From: an uncultured Acidobacteriia bacterium
GTDB taxonomy: Bacteria; Acidobacteriota; Terriglobia; Bryobacterales; Bryobacteraceae
Direction: 5' to 3'
DNA: 64,000 nt
Assembly (NCBI GenBank): GCA_903923395.1
Contig: CAIXXM010000123.1
Location: 1-64,000 of the forward strand
In this document: in pieces, positions 9,930-17,470 of the stretch
How positions within the stretch are numbered: position 1 is the stretch's first letter
Layout: each line of letters begins with the position of its first letter
Translations under genes and position numbers: made by a program
The notes under the pieces: model-generated
Told to the model about the DNA's origin: nothing
What the model saw: the letters and a program-made list of their open reading frames with translations, nothing else
The model's database searches: none

Positions 9930-10010
9930 CGGGCCGTCGATTCCAGTCTGCGCCTATTCTACGCAGAGGGCAGAGGCGGCAACGGAGACTTCATGCAGGT
10001 TTAATGTTGC

Positions 10011-11561
10011 TTAGTCGAAATCTTCTTCCGCGGTGGTGCTGCGGGAGAGAACGGTATGAACGGCTTCCGCGAGTTGGCTGGAACGGTAGGGTTTGGCAAG
10101 GAAGCCATCGATGGCGGGGCCGAAGCGTTCGCGGGCATCTTCGCTGGCGAAACCGGAGGTGGCGAGGATGCGAATATCCCCGCGGATGGCGCGTAGTTCG
10201 TCGACAGCGAGATCTCCGGCGAGCACAGGCATGGTGAGGTCCAGCATCACGAGATCGATTTCGCGCGGCACAGCACGGAAGAGTTCGACGGCTTCGCGGC
10301 CATTGCGGGCAGTCAGGATGTTGTAGCCGTACTTGCGGAGAATGCTGGCCGTCATCCGCAACACAGGCAACTGGTCTTCCACAACCAGAATGGTGGCATG
10401 ACCGGAGAGTGATGGCAGCGGGAGGATTGGATCTTCCACAGGACCCACTTCCACGGGTACGGGGAAGTAGATACGGAACTCAGTGCCGGAGCCGGGTTCG
10501 CTTTCGAGCGCGATACCGCCTTTATGGCCGCGAACGATGCTGGAAGCAGCAGCCAGCCCAAGACCGCGGCCAGTGAACTTCGTGGTGAAGAACGGGTCAA
10601 AGATCCGGGTTTTGGTGGATACATCCATGCCCTGACCAGTATCATGAACTCGCAGGATGAGGTAGTTGCCGGGCGGAACGCTGAAACCGCGGAGCATGTC
10701 CGGCTGGGTTTCTTCCGTAACCGTGCCGAGGAGCGTGGAGATCTCAACTTTTCCTGAGCCGGTGGGCCCGACCGCTTCCGCGCCGTTGATGACGAGATTC
10801 ATGACCAACTGCTGGATCTGCCCCGCATCGGCCTCGATCCGGGGCAGGCCGGGTGCAAGATCGAGTTGGAGTTCCACCGTTCTGGGCACGGAAGCCTTGA
10901 TCAAAGTAACAATGTCACGCACTTGCGCGGAAAGGTCGACCAGTTCGAGAACAAAGCGTCCCTTGCCGGAGTAAGACAGCATCTGGCGGGTAAGTTGTGT
11001 GGCCGTGTCGCTTGCTTTGATGATCTGTTCGAGGAAGGGCAACGCCGGTGAATCCGGGGGCAACTTTTCTGTCGCCAGGCTGGCGTTGCCCAGCATGACG
11101 GCGAGCAGATTGTTGAAATCATGCGCGATGCCGCTTGCGAGGACACCGAGGCTCTCCAGTTTCGCCGCATGCCGGAGGCGGTCTTCCGTCAAACGGGCTT
11201 CCGTTGTATCAATGCAGATGCCGGTGAGACCCGCGAACGCACCATCGCTCGCGAAGCGCGGGTTGGCGGTGCAGCGAATCCAGCGAAAGCCGCCATCTTC
11301 ATGGAGGAGGCGGAATTCAGAGTGCAGGGTTGACTGCTGCTCAAAGGCGCTGTTGTAGTTTTCCAGCACCCTCGAAAGGTCATCTGGGTGGATCAAAGCA
11401 GCCCAGCCGGAGCCGGTGCTTTGATGGGCGGGAAGACCTGTGAATTCAGACCATTGGGAGTTGGTATAAGTCCACTGACGGTCAGCATCTGCAAGCCAAA
11501 CGAGGGCTGGTGCGGAATCCACCAGACGCGCGAACTCAGACGATGCTGCGGTGCTCAGCAC
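10011..11561 (-). CDS. PAS hybrid sensor histidine kinase with C-terminal receiver
   Basis: Starts with GTG (GTGCTGAGCACC). PAS domain at about residues 8-125 (LVDSAPALVWLADADRQW, FRWIRCTANPRF). HisKA with phospho-acceptor His in ASGIAHDFNNLLAVML (about 144). HATPase with N-box NLVINGAEAV, G1 DTGQGMD and GRGLGLAAA. Receiver at about 390-505 with acidic pair VVEDQ, phospho-Asp in LVMLDLTMP and Lys in FLAKPY. No transmembrane segment, so it is probably cytoplasmic. This is the layout of soluble hybrid kinases that respond to a PAS-bound signal and may pass phosphate to an unlinked regulator. It is transcribed away from rlpA across a 200 bp gap, and no partner is adjacent. Confidence 0.93.
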   Translation of the reverse strand: MLSTAASSEFARLVDSAPALVWLADADRQWTYTNSQWSEFTGLPAHQSTGSGWAALIHPDDLSRVLENYNSAFEQQSTLHSEFRLLHEDGGFRWIRCTANPRFASDGAFAGLTGICIDTTEARLTEDRLRHAAKLESLGVLASGIAHDFNNLLAVMLGNASLATEKLPPDSPALPFLEQIIKASDTATQLTRQMLSYSGKGRFVLELVDLSAQVRDIVTLIKASVPRTVELQLDLAPGLPRIEADAGQIQQLVMNLVINGAEAVGPTGSGKVEISTLLGTVTEETQPDMLRGFSVPPGNYLILRVHDTGQGMDVSTKTRIFDPFFTTKFTGRGLGLAAASSIVRGHKGGIALESEPGSGTEFRIYFPVPVEVGPVEDPILPLPSLSGHATILVVEDQLPVLRMTASILRKYGYNILTARNGREAVELFRAVPREIDLVMLDLTMPVLAGDLAVDELRAIRGDIRILATSGFASEDARERFGPAIDGFLAKPYRSSQLAEAVHTVLSRSTTAEEDFD

Positions 11562-11772
11562 GAAGCGTGCCTCAAGCCATGGGCAGAGACACAGTTAGAA
11601 GTAATGCTATGGAAGATAACTTGCAAAATGCCCGCCCTGCCCAGATTTCCCTACTGTAAACGAAACGCACAGGAATGTCGCCAAGTGTTTCATTAAGATA
11701 AGCGCACCAGAATGCAGCAAGCAGGCGCACAGGCCGCCGTTCGCGGCACGTAGTGCGAAGATGGCGAAGGAC

Positions 11773-12465
11773 ATGACGCGGCGATCGACTCTTTTCGTTT
11801 TCTTGATTTTGCTTACCCTTTACAGTTGTGGAAAGAAGAAACCACAGGTGAAGACGCCGGTGGCGACCACCCGGCCTGTTCCCAAGGCTGGCATTCCGGT
11901 TCCATTAGGCTACACGGAGACTGGTATTGCGAGTTGGTATGGGAAACCCTATGACGGCCGCAGGGCTGCCAATGGCGAGATCTACGACATGGAGACAATG
12001 GTCGCGGCCCACAAGACGCTGCCGTTCAACACCTGGGTGCGGGTGACGCTGCTTTCGACGGGGTCGAGCGTGGATTTGAGAATTATTGACCGGGGGCCGT
12101 TTGTGGCGGGCCGGATCATTGACGTATCCCATGCCGCGGCGCAGAGACTGGGGCTGATCGGGCCTGGTGTCGGTGAGGTGAAGCTGGTGGTGATCAAGGA
12201 GCCGGCGGATTTGGCCGCTGATACGGGTGGCGGGTTCGCGGTGCAGATCGGTTCGTTCCAGGATGAGGCGAACGCGGATGCAGCGGTGCGGAAGTTCGCC
12301 GGCATCTATGGTTCCGCGAAGAAAGTAGTGCGGGCCGGGGCTGCACCGTCCTACCGCGTGTTGGTGGGAAAAGCGGCGACCACGGAGGATGCGGAGGCTC
12401 TGGCGAAGAAGATCCGGGCCGCGCAAAACCTGCCGGGCGCGTTCGTGGTGCGGCTGGATCCATGA
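11773..12465 (+). CDS. rlpA: RlpA-like septal ring lipoprotein with SPOR domain
   Basis: N-terminal lipoprotein-type signal (STLFVFLILLTLYSCGKKK; LYSC is close to a lipobox), then a double-psi beta-barrel domain (about residues 45-135: GIASWYGKPYDGRRAANGE, then IIDRGPFVAGRIIDVSHAAA). The catalytic-type His and Asp region of RlpA lytic transglycosylases is retained. A C-terminal SPOR domain (about 155-230, FAVQIGSFQDEANADAAV) should bind denuded glycan strands at the septum. The start at 11773 is preferred over ATG at 11761 because GAAGGA precedes it at close spacing and it leaves a cleaner signal peptide. Role inferred: cleaving naked glycan during division. The next gene, an activator, follows after 40 bp. 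Confidence 0.92.
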   Translation: MTRRSTLFVFLILLTLYSCGKKKPQVKTPVATTRPVPKAGIPVPLGYTETGIASWYGKPYDGRRAANGEIYDMETMVAAHKTLPFNTWVRVTLLSTGSSVDLRIIDRGPFVAGRIIDVSHAAAQRLGLIGPGVGEVKLVVIKEPADLAADTGGGFAVQIGSFQDEANADAAVRKFAGIYGSAKKVVRAGAAPSYRVLVGKAATTEDAEALAKKIRAAQNLPGAFVVRLDP

Positions 12466-12505
12466 TTTATGAGATTTTCCGCTGGAATTCCCACTATAAG
12501 AAGGA

Positions 12506-13495
12506 ATGAAGGCAGCAGGCGAAGAACTACCCACCGGATTTGTCGGCCGTTCGCCTCGCATCCTGCAGCTCCGGGAGCAGATTGAAAAGCTGGCGTTCCG
12601 CCGTTCCCCGGTGCTTTTGCAGGGCGAGAGCGGCACGGGCAAAGAGGTTGTGGCGCGGTCACTGTACAACGCGAACCCGCGCGGCAATTTCGTGCCGATT
12701 GACTGCGGGTCACTGGTTGGACCGCTGATGGAGAGTGAGCTCTTCGGCCACGCAAAGGGGTCCTTCACGGGCGCGGGAGAGGCGAAAAAGGGCCTCATCG
12801 ATCTGGCGAACAACGGCACGGCGTTTTTCGATGAGATCGGGGACCTGCCTCTGGAACTGCAGGTGAAGCTGCTGCGGGTGTTGCAGGAGCGGGAATATCG
12901 TCCGGTGGGTTCACTGCAGCGCTTTCAGGTCGATATCCGAGTGATTGCTGCGACCCACCGGGATCTCTACAAGGAAGTGGCGGCGGGGCGGTTCCGGGAG
13001 GATCTCTTCCACCGGCTGAATGTGATCCGCTTAACGCTGCCGCCGCTGCGGGAACGGAAGGAAGATATTCCGCTGCTGGTGGAGCGCTTCCTGTCCGCGG
13101 CGGACCGGCGCTACATCATGGCCCCGGAGGCGATGGATGCGATTCTGCAATACGACTGGCCAGGGAACATCCGGGAATTGAAGAACTGCATTGAGCGGAT
13201 GATGGCCTTTGCACAGGAAAACATTCTGCACTTCGTGGATATGCCGACGACGGTGCAAACCATGGTCCGTGCGCAGAGGATGATGGCGGCGGCCGCGGCT
13301 GCGGGGAGTTCCGTACACCGTCCAGCACCTGCCGCAATGGACTGGGAGGAAGTCATTCCCCTGCAGGAAGTGGAGAAGCGGGCGATCTTAAATGCGTTGA
13401 AGAATACGAAGGGCGACCGGACGATTGCCGCGCAACTATTGGGGATAGGACGCACGACGCTTTACCGGAAGATCCGCGACTACGCTCTAGGTTAG
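12506..13495 (+). CDS. Sigma-54-dependent transcriptional activator lacking an N-terminal sensory domain
   Basis: The AAA+ domain fills about residues 10-240: Walker A GESGTGKE (40-47), the sigma-54 contact loop as GSFTGA (85-90) instead of the usual GAFTGA, Walker B GTAFFDEIGD, and the arginine finger region FREDLFHRLNVI. The C-terminal Fis-type helix-turn-helix lies at about 295-328 (DRTIAAQLLGIGRTTLYRKI). There is no receiver, PAS or GAF domain before the AAA+ core, as in PspF-type activators, so activity must be set by a separate protein or by expression level. It follows rlpA by 40 bp and its 3' end overlaps the convergent next gene by 4 bp. Target promoters are not evident in the window. 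Confidence 0.92.
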   Translation: MKAAGEELPTGFVGRSPRILQLREQIEKLAFRRSPVLLQGESGTGKEVVARSLYNANPRGNFVPIDCGSLVGPLMESELFGHAKGSFTGAGEAKKGLIDLANNGTAFFDEIGDLPLELQVKLLRVLQEREYRPVGSLQRFQVDIRVIAATHRDLYKEVAAGRFREDLFHRLNVIRLTLPPLRERKEDIPLLVERFLSAADRRYIMAPEAMDAILQYDWPGNIRELKNCIERMMAFAQENILHFVDMPTTVQTMVRAQRMMAAAAAAGSSVHRPAPAAMDWEEVIPLQEVEKRAILNALKNTKGDRTIAAQLLGIGRTTLYRKIRDYALG

Positions 13496-14187
13496 TTTTG
13501 GCGGCGGCGGGAGAGTTCTTCGCTGGAGAAGTACAGATCGCGGTCGAGAACGAGTTCCATGGTGGTGCCGCGGTGGAGGACGACGTCGGGTCCGCGGGTG
13601 GACATGACGCCGATCAAGCCGCCGAGGGCACCTGCGCCGGCACCGATGCCAACGCCTGCGCCCGCGTGGCCACTGGAGATCCCGGCGATACCGCCGATGC
13701 CCGCGCCCGCGGCGGTGGTTCTGGCGATGGTGGCTGTGTCATGCGCCGTGCCGCTATTGCCCGTGATTTTGCCTTCGGAACGGTCCAGAGTGCCGGCGGT
13801 TTCCACGCTGCCTGCCCGGGAGTTCGTGTCCCGCATGACGCCATTGGGAAGAGTCAGGGTATCAAAGCGGAAGGCCAGTTCGGCGCGGCCTTTGATCCTG
13901 CCAGCGCGTTTGACTTCGGTGATGCGGGCGGTGACATAGCTGCCTTCCGGAATCACAAGGCGGCCATCAAGGAAAACGGGGACGGCGGTCCGCAGGTAAA
14001 GCCTGTCGCCGGGTTGCGCCGCTTTGGTGTTGACGGAATTGGTGAGGCGGACAAGAACCCGGGTCCCGGACCTGACGATGTAGTCCTGCGGGTTGTCGGG
14101 TTCACGCCGGCGGAGCTGGGGTTGGTCCTGCGCGGCGAGTGCCAGAGACAGCGTCAGCAGGACGGCGATGAAGTTCATCGGACTCAT
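13492..14187 (-). CDS. Secreted glycine-rich protein of unknown function
   Basis: Signal peptide MSPMNFIAVLLTLSLALAAQ, then a charged stretch, then a beta-rich region (about residues 30-130: YIVRSGTRVLVRLTNSVNTK, YVTARITEVKRAGRIKGRAE) resembling the small beta domains of TrbI/VirB10-like or outer-membrane assembly proteins. A Gly/Ala run of glycine-zipper type follows (GAGIGGIAGISSGHAGAGVG, about 165-200). The start at 14187 (or 14178) is preferred over 14295 because only it gives a signal peptide and because 14295 would overlap the divergent neighbour's start. The function is not recognised. A periplasmic or outer-membrane location is inferred from the signal and the glycine zipper. Confidence 0.75.
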   Translation of the reverse strand: MSPMNFIAVLLTLSLALAAQDQPQLRRREPDNPQDYIVRSGTRVLVRLTNSVNTKAAQPGDRLYLRTAVPVFLDGRLVIPEGSYVTARITEVKRAGRIKGRAELAFRFDTLTLPNGVMRDTNSRAGSVETAGTLDRSEGKITGNSGTAHDTATIARTTAAGAGIGGIAGISSGHAGAGVGIGAGAGALGGLIGVMSTRGPDVVLHRGTTMELVLDRDLYFSSEELSRRRQN

Positions 14188-14293
14188 GGTAACCGAGCGG
14201 CAATCGGGGCGGCAAGCAAATGATTTGCTGGAACCCCGGAGCCTCGCGTGGCACCGCAAGGAATCTGAGCTATACTCAACGGCGAAGATTCTC

Positions 14294-15379
14294 ATGCGAA
14301 AACTCTACATCCTGACAGCGCTCGTGCTTGGCGCATTCACTGCTCTTGGTTTGGCCCAACAGAGCGGACCTTACAAAGTCCTGAAATCCGCGAAGGTTGG
14401 CGGGGATGGCGGCTGGGATTATATCTATGCCGACGTGGCGGGGCGCCGCCTCTATATTCCCCGGCGCGGCAACCCAAACACGCCCGGCGTGGAGACACGG
14501 CTGACGATCTTCAACCTGGACACTCTGGAGTCGATGGGGGAGATTCCCGGCATCGGTGGCAATGGTGCGGCGGTGGACCCAAAGTCGGGGCATGGATTTA
14601 CCAGCAGCAAGCCGGTGGCGATGTTCGACACCAAGACCAACAAGCTGATCAAGACCATCGACGTGGGCAAGGCACAACCGGACGGCATCTTCTTTGATGC
14701 CTTTAGCGAAAAGATCTATGTGTTCAGCCATCCGACCAAAGATGCGACCGTGATTGATCCGACGAGCGGCGAAGTGGTTGGCACCATTGATCTGGGCGGC
14801 GTGCCGGAACAGGGTGACAGCGATGGCAAGGGCATGCTCTATGTGGTGATGCAGGATATGCCGGGCAGCATTACGGTGGTGGATACGAAAGCCATGAAGG
14901 CCGTGGCGCATTATCCGCTGGGTGATAAGGGCCGCTGCAACGGGCTCGCTGTGGACGCGAAGAACGGCGTTCTTTTCGCGGCCTGTGGCAATTCCGGCAC
15001 GCCGCCTGCACAGCCGCCGGTGCCGATGATGGTGATGGTGAGCGCGAAAGACGGCAAGGTGTTGAGCAGTCTGCCCCTGGCGGGAAGCTCCGACGGAGCG
15101 GCGTTTAACCCCAAGACCATGGAAGCCTTTAGTACGCATGGCAACGGGACGCTGACCATCGTCAAAGAGAAGAACGCGACCACCTTTGAAGTGGAGCAGA
15201 ACCTGAACACCATGAACGGAGCGCGGACAATTACGTTCGACAGCAAGACCGGCCATATCATCACGATGAGCCAGGAGCGGACGCCGCCACCCGCAGGTGC
15301 CGCGCCAGGTCCCGGTGGCCGTATGCCGCAGGGCGCGCCAGTTCCGGGTTCGTTCACTTTGTTGATGATCGGGAAGTAA
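14294..15379 (+). CDS. Secreted YncE-like beta-propeller protein
   Basis: Signal peptide MRKLYILTALVLGAFTALGLAQ; the start at 14294 is chosen because the longer open frame from 14093 runs through the divergent gene and has no signal. About 360 residues of repeated blades follow the YVTN/YncE pattern (DTKTNKLIKTIDVGKAQPDG, DPTSGEVVGTIDLGG, DTKAMKAVAHYPLG, SAKDGKVLSSLPLAG). A Pro/Gly-rich tail (PPPAGAAPGPGGRMPQG) precedes the C-terminus. Such propellers bind partners or ligands in the periplasm; no catalytic residue can be assigned. A DinB remnant lies immediately downstream on the other strand. Confidence 0.85.
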   Translation: MRKLYILTALVLGAFTALGLAQQSGPYKVLKSAKVGGDGGWDYIYADVAGRRLYIPRRGNPNTPGVETRLTIFNLDTLESMGEIPGIGGNGAAVDPKSGHGFTSSKPVAMFDTKTNKLIKTIDVGKAQPDGIFFDAFSEKIYVFSHPTKDATVIDPTSGEVVGTIDLGGVPEQGDSDGKGMLYVVMQDMPGSITVVDTKAMKAVAHYPLGDKGRCNGLAVDAKNGVLFAACGNSGTPPAQPPVPMMVMVSAKDGKVLSSLPLAGSSDGAAFNPKTMEAFSTHGNGTLTIVKEKNATTFEVEQNLNTMNGARTITFDSKTGHIITMSQERTPPPAGAAPGPGGRMPQGAPVPGSFTLLMIGK

Positions 15380-15380
15380 T

Positions 15381-15688
15381 TCAGAGCTTCGCAAACAACA
15401 GATAGTCGAGATTCCGGGCGCGTGGCCCAGCGCCCGGAGCACCAGTGACAGCTGACCGCGTGGATGTGTACCGTGGATCGCCGCACGCTGCAATGCAGCG
15501 CCCGCCGTCTTCCGGTATACGGGTCGAGGTCGAAATCTTCCAGGCCAAACAGCAAGTTGGGATCAGAACTTCGATGTGCTGCCAGAAGGCCAGCAGTGTC
15601 CAAGCAAGTGGTCCCCCCGCCGACTCCTCCGGCTGGTGTTCGCCCAGGAATCATAGGCAAAGAGAGCCTTCAGCTTCCGCACGGTCAT
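15381..15688 (-). pseudogene. Decayed DinB-family gene
   Basis: This 300-base stretch has no intact gene but keeps both ends of a DinB-like protein in different minus-strand frames. Reading from 15688 the frame begins MTVRKLKALFAYDSWANT, the usual DinB opening with the Tyr/Trp-Ala-Asn helix. Near the far end another frame gives QRAAIHGTHPRGQLSLVLRA, matching the conserved His...HRGQ metal-binding helix with the second His changed to Pro. A third frame then supplies RARNLDYLLFAKL and a stop at 15381-15383. About 100 codons remain where the family has 150-170, so at least two frameshifts and an internal deletion are needed. Its start codon overlaps that of the divergent membrane protein gene. 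Confidence 0.6.
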
Positions 15689-16844
15689 GTACTCTATGTT
15701 AATGGTGACCCAGCCAAAACGGCTCGAATCCATCGACCTGCTGCGGGGCCTCGTCATGATCATCATGGCGCTGGACCACGTGCGTGACAACCTCATGCCC
15801 ATGGGTGATCCGGTGAACCTGGCCACGACGTATCCGGCGCTGTTCTTCACCAGGATCATCACGCATTACTGCGCGCCAACGTTTTACTTTCTGGCCGGAG
15901 TAGGAGCGTACTTATCTACGCGGAAACGAAGTCTGCCGGAGATATCACATTTCCTGTGGACCCGCGGTTTGTGGATGGTATTTCTTGAATTGATCGTCGT
16001 GCGTTTCGGCTGGTATTTCTCGACTGACTTCAAGTTCTTCGAAGGACTCACCATCTGGGCGCTGGGCTGGTCCATGGTGGCGCTGGCCGGGTTGATCCAC
16101 CTGCCGCGCTGGATGCTGGTAACCATCGGCGCAGCGATGGTGCTGGTACATAATGCGCTCGATGGCGTGAAGGCTGATGTATTCGGACCACTGGGTTGGT
16201 TGTGGACGATCCTGCATGCGCCGGGGCAGATTCACATCGGTCCGGCTACCTTGTGGATCGCCTATCCGCTGATTCCGTGGATTGGTGTGATGGCTCTTGG
16301 TTTTGCTTTCGGCAAGGACTGCATTCCGCGCGCGATCTGGATTGGACCTGCGATGATTCTGGCGTTTGTACTGTTGCGGTTCTCGAATCTATATGGCGAT
16401 CCGCACCACTGGACTTACCAGAAGAACGCGATCTACACAGTGATGGCATTCCTGAATGTGGAGAAGTATCCGCCGTCTTTGTGTTATCTGCTGATGACGC
16501 TGGGACCGTCCATAACCGTCATTGGACTGGCCGGCAGCCGGAAGTTGCCACAGTTCTTAAACCCTGTCGTGTTATTCGGCAGGGTGCCGATGTTCTATTA
16601 CCTGGTGCACGTTTACCTTGCCCACATCATTGGCGTATTCGTGGCGCTCTACCGGTTTGGGGATGCACATACTTTGTTTGAAGTGCCGGCAGTGTCAGGA
16701 AATCAAAGGCTGCCATCCGACGGACCGCTGTGGAGTGTCTATGCGGGCTGGGTGTTGCTGTTGGTGATCTTATATCCGCTGTGTAAGTGGTTCGCAGGGG
16801 TAAAGGCAAGGAATCCGGGCAAGGTTTGGCTGAGTTACGTCTGA
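15687..16844 (+). CDS. DUF1624/HGSNAT-like polytopic membrane protein
   Basis: About ten hydrophobic segments cover most of the 385 residues. The N-terminus has the hallmark of the DUF1624/heparan-alpha-glucosaminide acetyltransferase-like group: RLESIDLLRGLVMIIMALDH, then ALFFTRIITHYCAPTFYFLAG, with a conserved His after the first helix. Members move acyl groups across the membrane or are uncharacterised, so a transmembrane acyltransferase of envelope sugars is a family-level inference only. Starts at 15687, 15696 and 15702 are all possible and none has a strong ribosome site. The gene ends 1 bp before the convergent Uma2 gene. Confidence 0.82.
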   Translation: MYSMLMVTQPKRLESIDLLRGLVMIIMALDHVRDNLMPMGDPVNLATTYPALFFTRIITHYCAPTFYFLAGVGAYLSTRKRSLPEISHFLWTRGLWMVFLELIVVRFGWYFSTDFKFFEGLTIWALGWSMVALAGLIHLPRWMLVTIGAAMVLVHNALDGVKADVFGPLGWLWTILHAPGQIHIGPATLWIAYPLIPWIGVMALGFAFGKDCIPRAIWIGPAMILAFVLLRFSNLYGDPHHWTYQKNAIYTVMAFLNVEKYPPSLCYLLMTLGPSITVIGLAGSRKLPQFLNPVVLFGRVPMFYYLVHVYLAHIIGVFVALYRFGDAHTLFEVPAVSGNQRLPSDGPLWSVYAGWVLLLVILYPLCKWFAGVKARNPGKVWLSYV

Positions 16845-16845
16845 G

Positions 16846-17352
16846 CTATTCCGCAAGGATGCCGGCGAGCGGGATATCTGCGGGACCAGTCAGCAGATCC
16901 CGGGTTTCCTCTGCCCCGCCCATACCGGCGTGATAGTTCCAGGCCCGCTTCGAAACCGGGTCGATGACCCAGCAGTATTCCACGCCCCACTCGTGATACA
17001 TCTCGCACTTGACGAATAGTTCGCCCGGGCGCTGGGAGGGAGACACGATCTCTACAAACAGGAGTGGGGATTCGTCGAGGACCTGGCGGTACAGCTTCGG
17101 GGTACCCGGGCGCAACACGCACACATCGGGAATGAGAACTTCCTCACCGCGGCGGATGCTGAATTCCACCTTGGTTCTTGCGCGACCGAACACTCTGTAA
17201 AGCATGACCGCCAACGCGAGTTGAACATCAGAATGGTGAAAAGTTCCAGTCGGCTTCGGTCTCAACTCCCCGGCAACCAGTTCGCATTCCTGGTCAAGAC
17301 TCATTGCGAGGTAGTCATCGAGCGACAGTGCCTTGCGCATGGTGAGTGTCAT
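16846..17352 (-). CDS. Uma2-family (DUF820) putative restriction-like endonuclease
   Basis: About 168 residues, usual for the family. It has the opening SLDDYLAMSLDQECELVAGE, the central HHSDVQLALAVML and the PD-(D/E)xK-like core IPDVCVLRPG...LLFVEIVSPSQ followed by VKCEMYHEWGVEYCWVIDP. The family is expanded in Acidobacteriota and cyanobacteria and has a nuclease fold, but its role is not established. The start at 17352 (or 17340) is chosen over 17418, which adds a non-conserved N-terminus reaching toward the divergent neighbour. Confidence 0.88.
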   Translation of the reverse strand: MTLTMRKALSLDDYLAMSLDQECELVAGELRPKPTGTFHHSDVQLALAVMLYRVFGRARTKVEFSIRRGEEVLIPDVCVLRPGTPKLYRQVLDESPLLFVEIVSPSQRPGELFVKCEMYHEWGVEYCWVIDPVSKRAWNYHAGMGGAEETRDLLTGPADIPLAGILAE

Positions 17353-17470
17353 CGCTTCAGCATAACCAATCCGCGCGCCCGTACGCCGTATGATGAACAA
17401 ATCCAGTTTTTCGTTCAAACTCTGCCGTCACCGAGCCGCTGACGGGAGTTTTCAGGAGCTTATAACGTCT

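Noticed and set aside
12466-12505. Sigma-54 promoter before the activator gene
   Set aside because: No GG/GC elements at -24/-12 spacing could be found.
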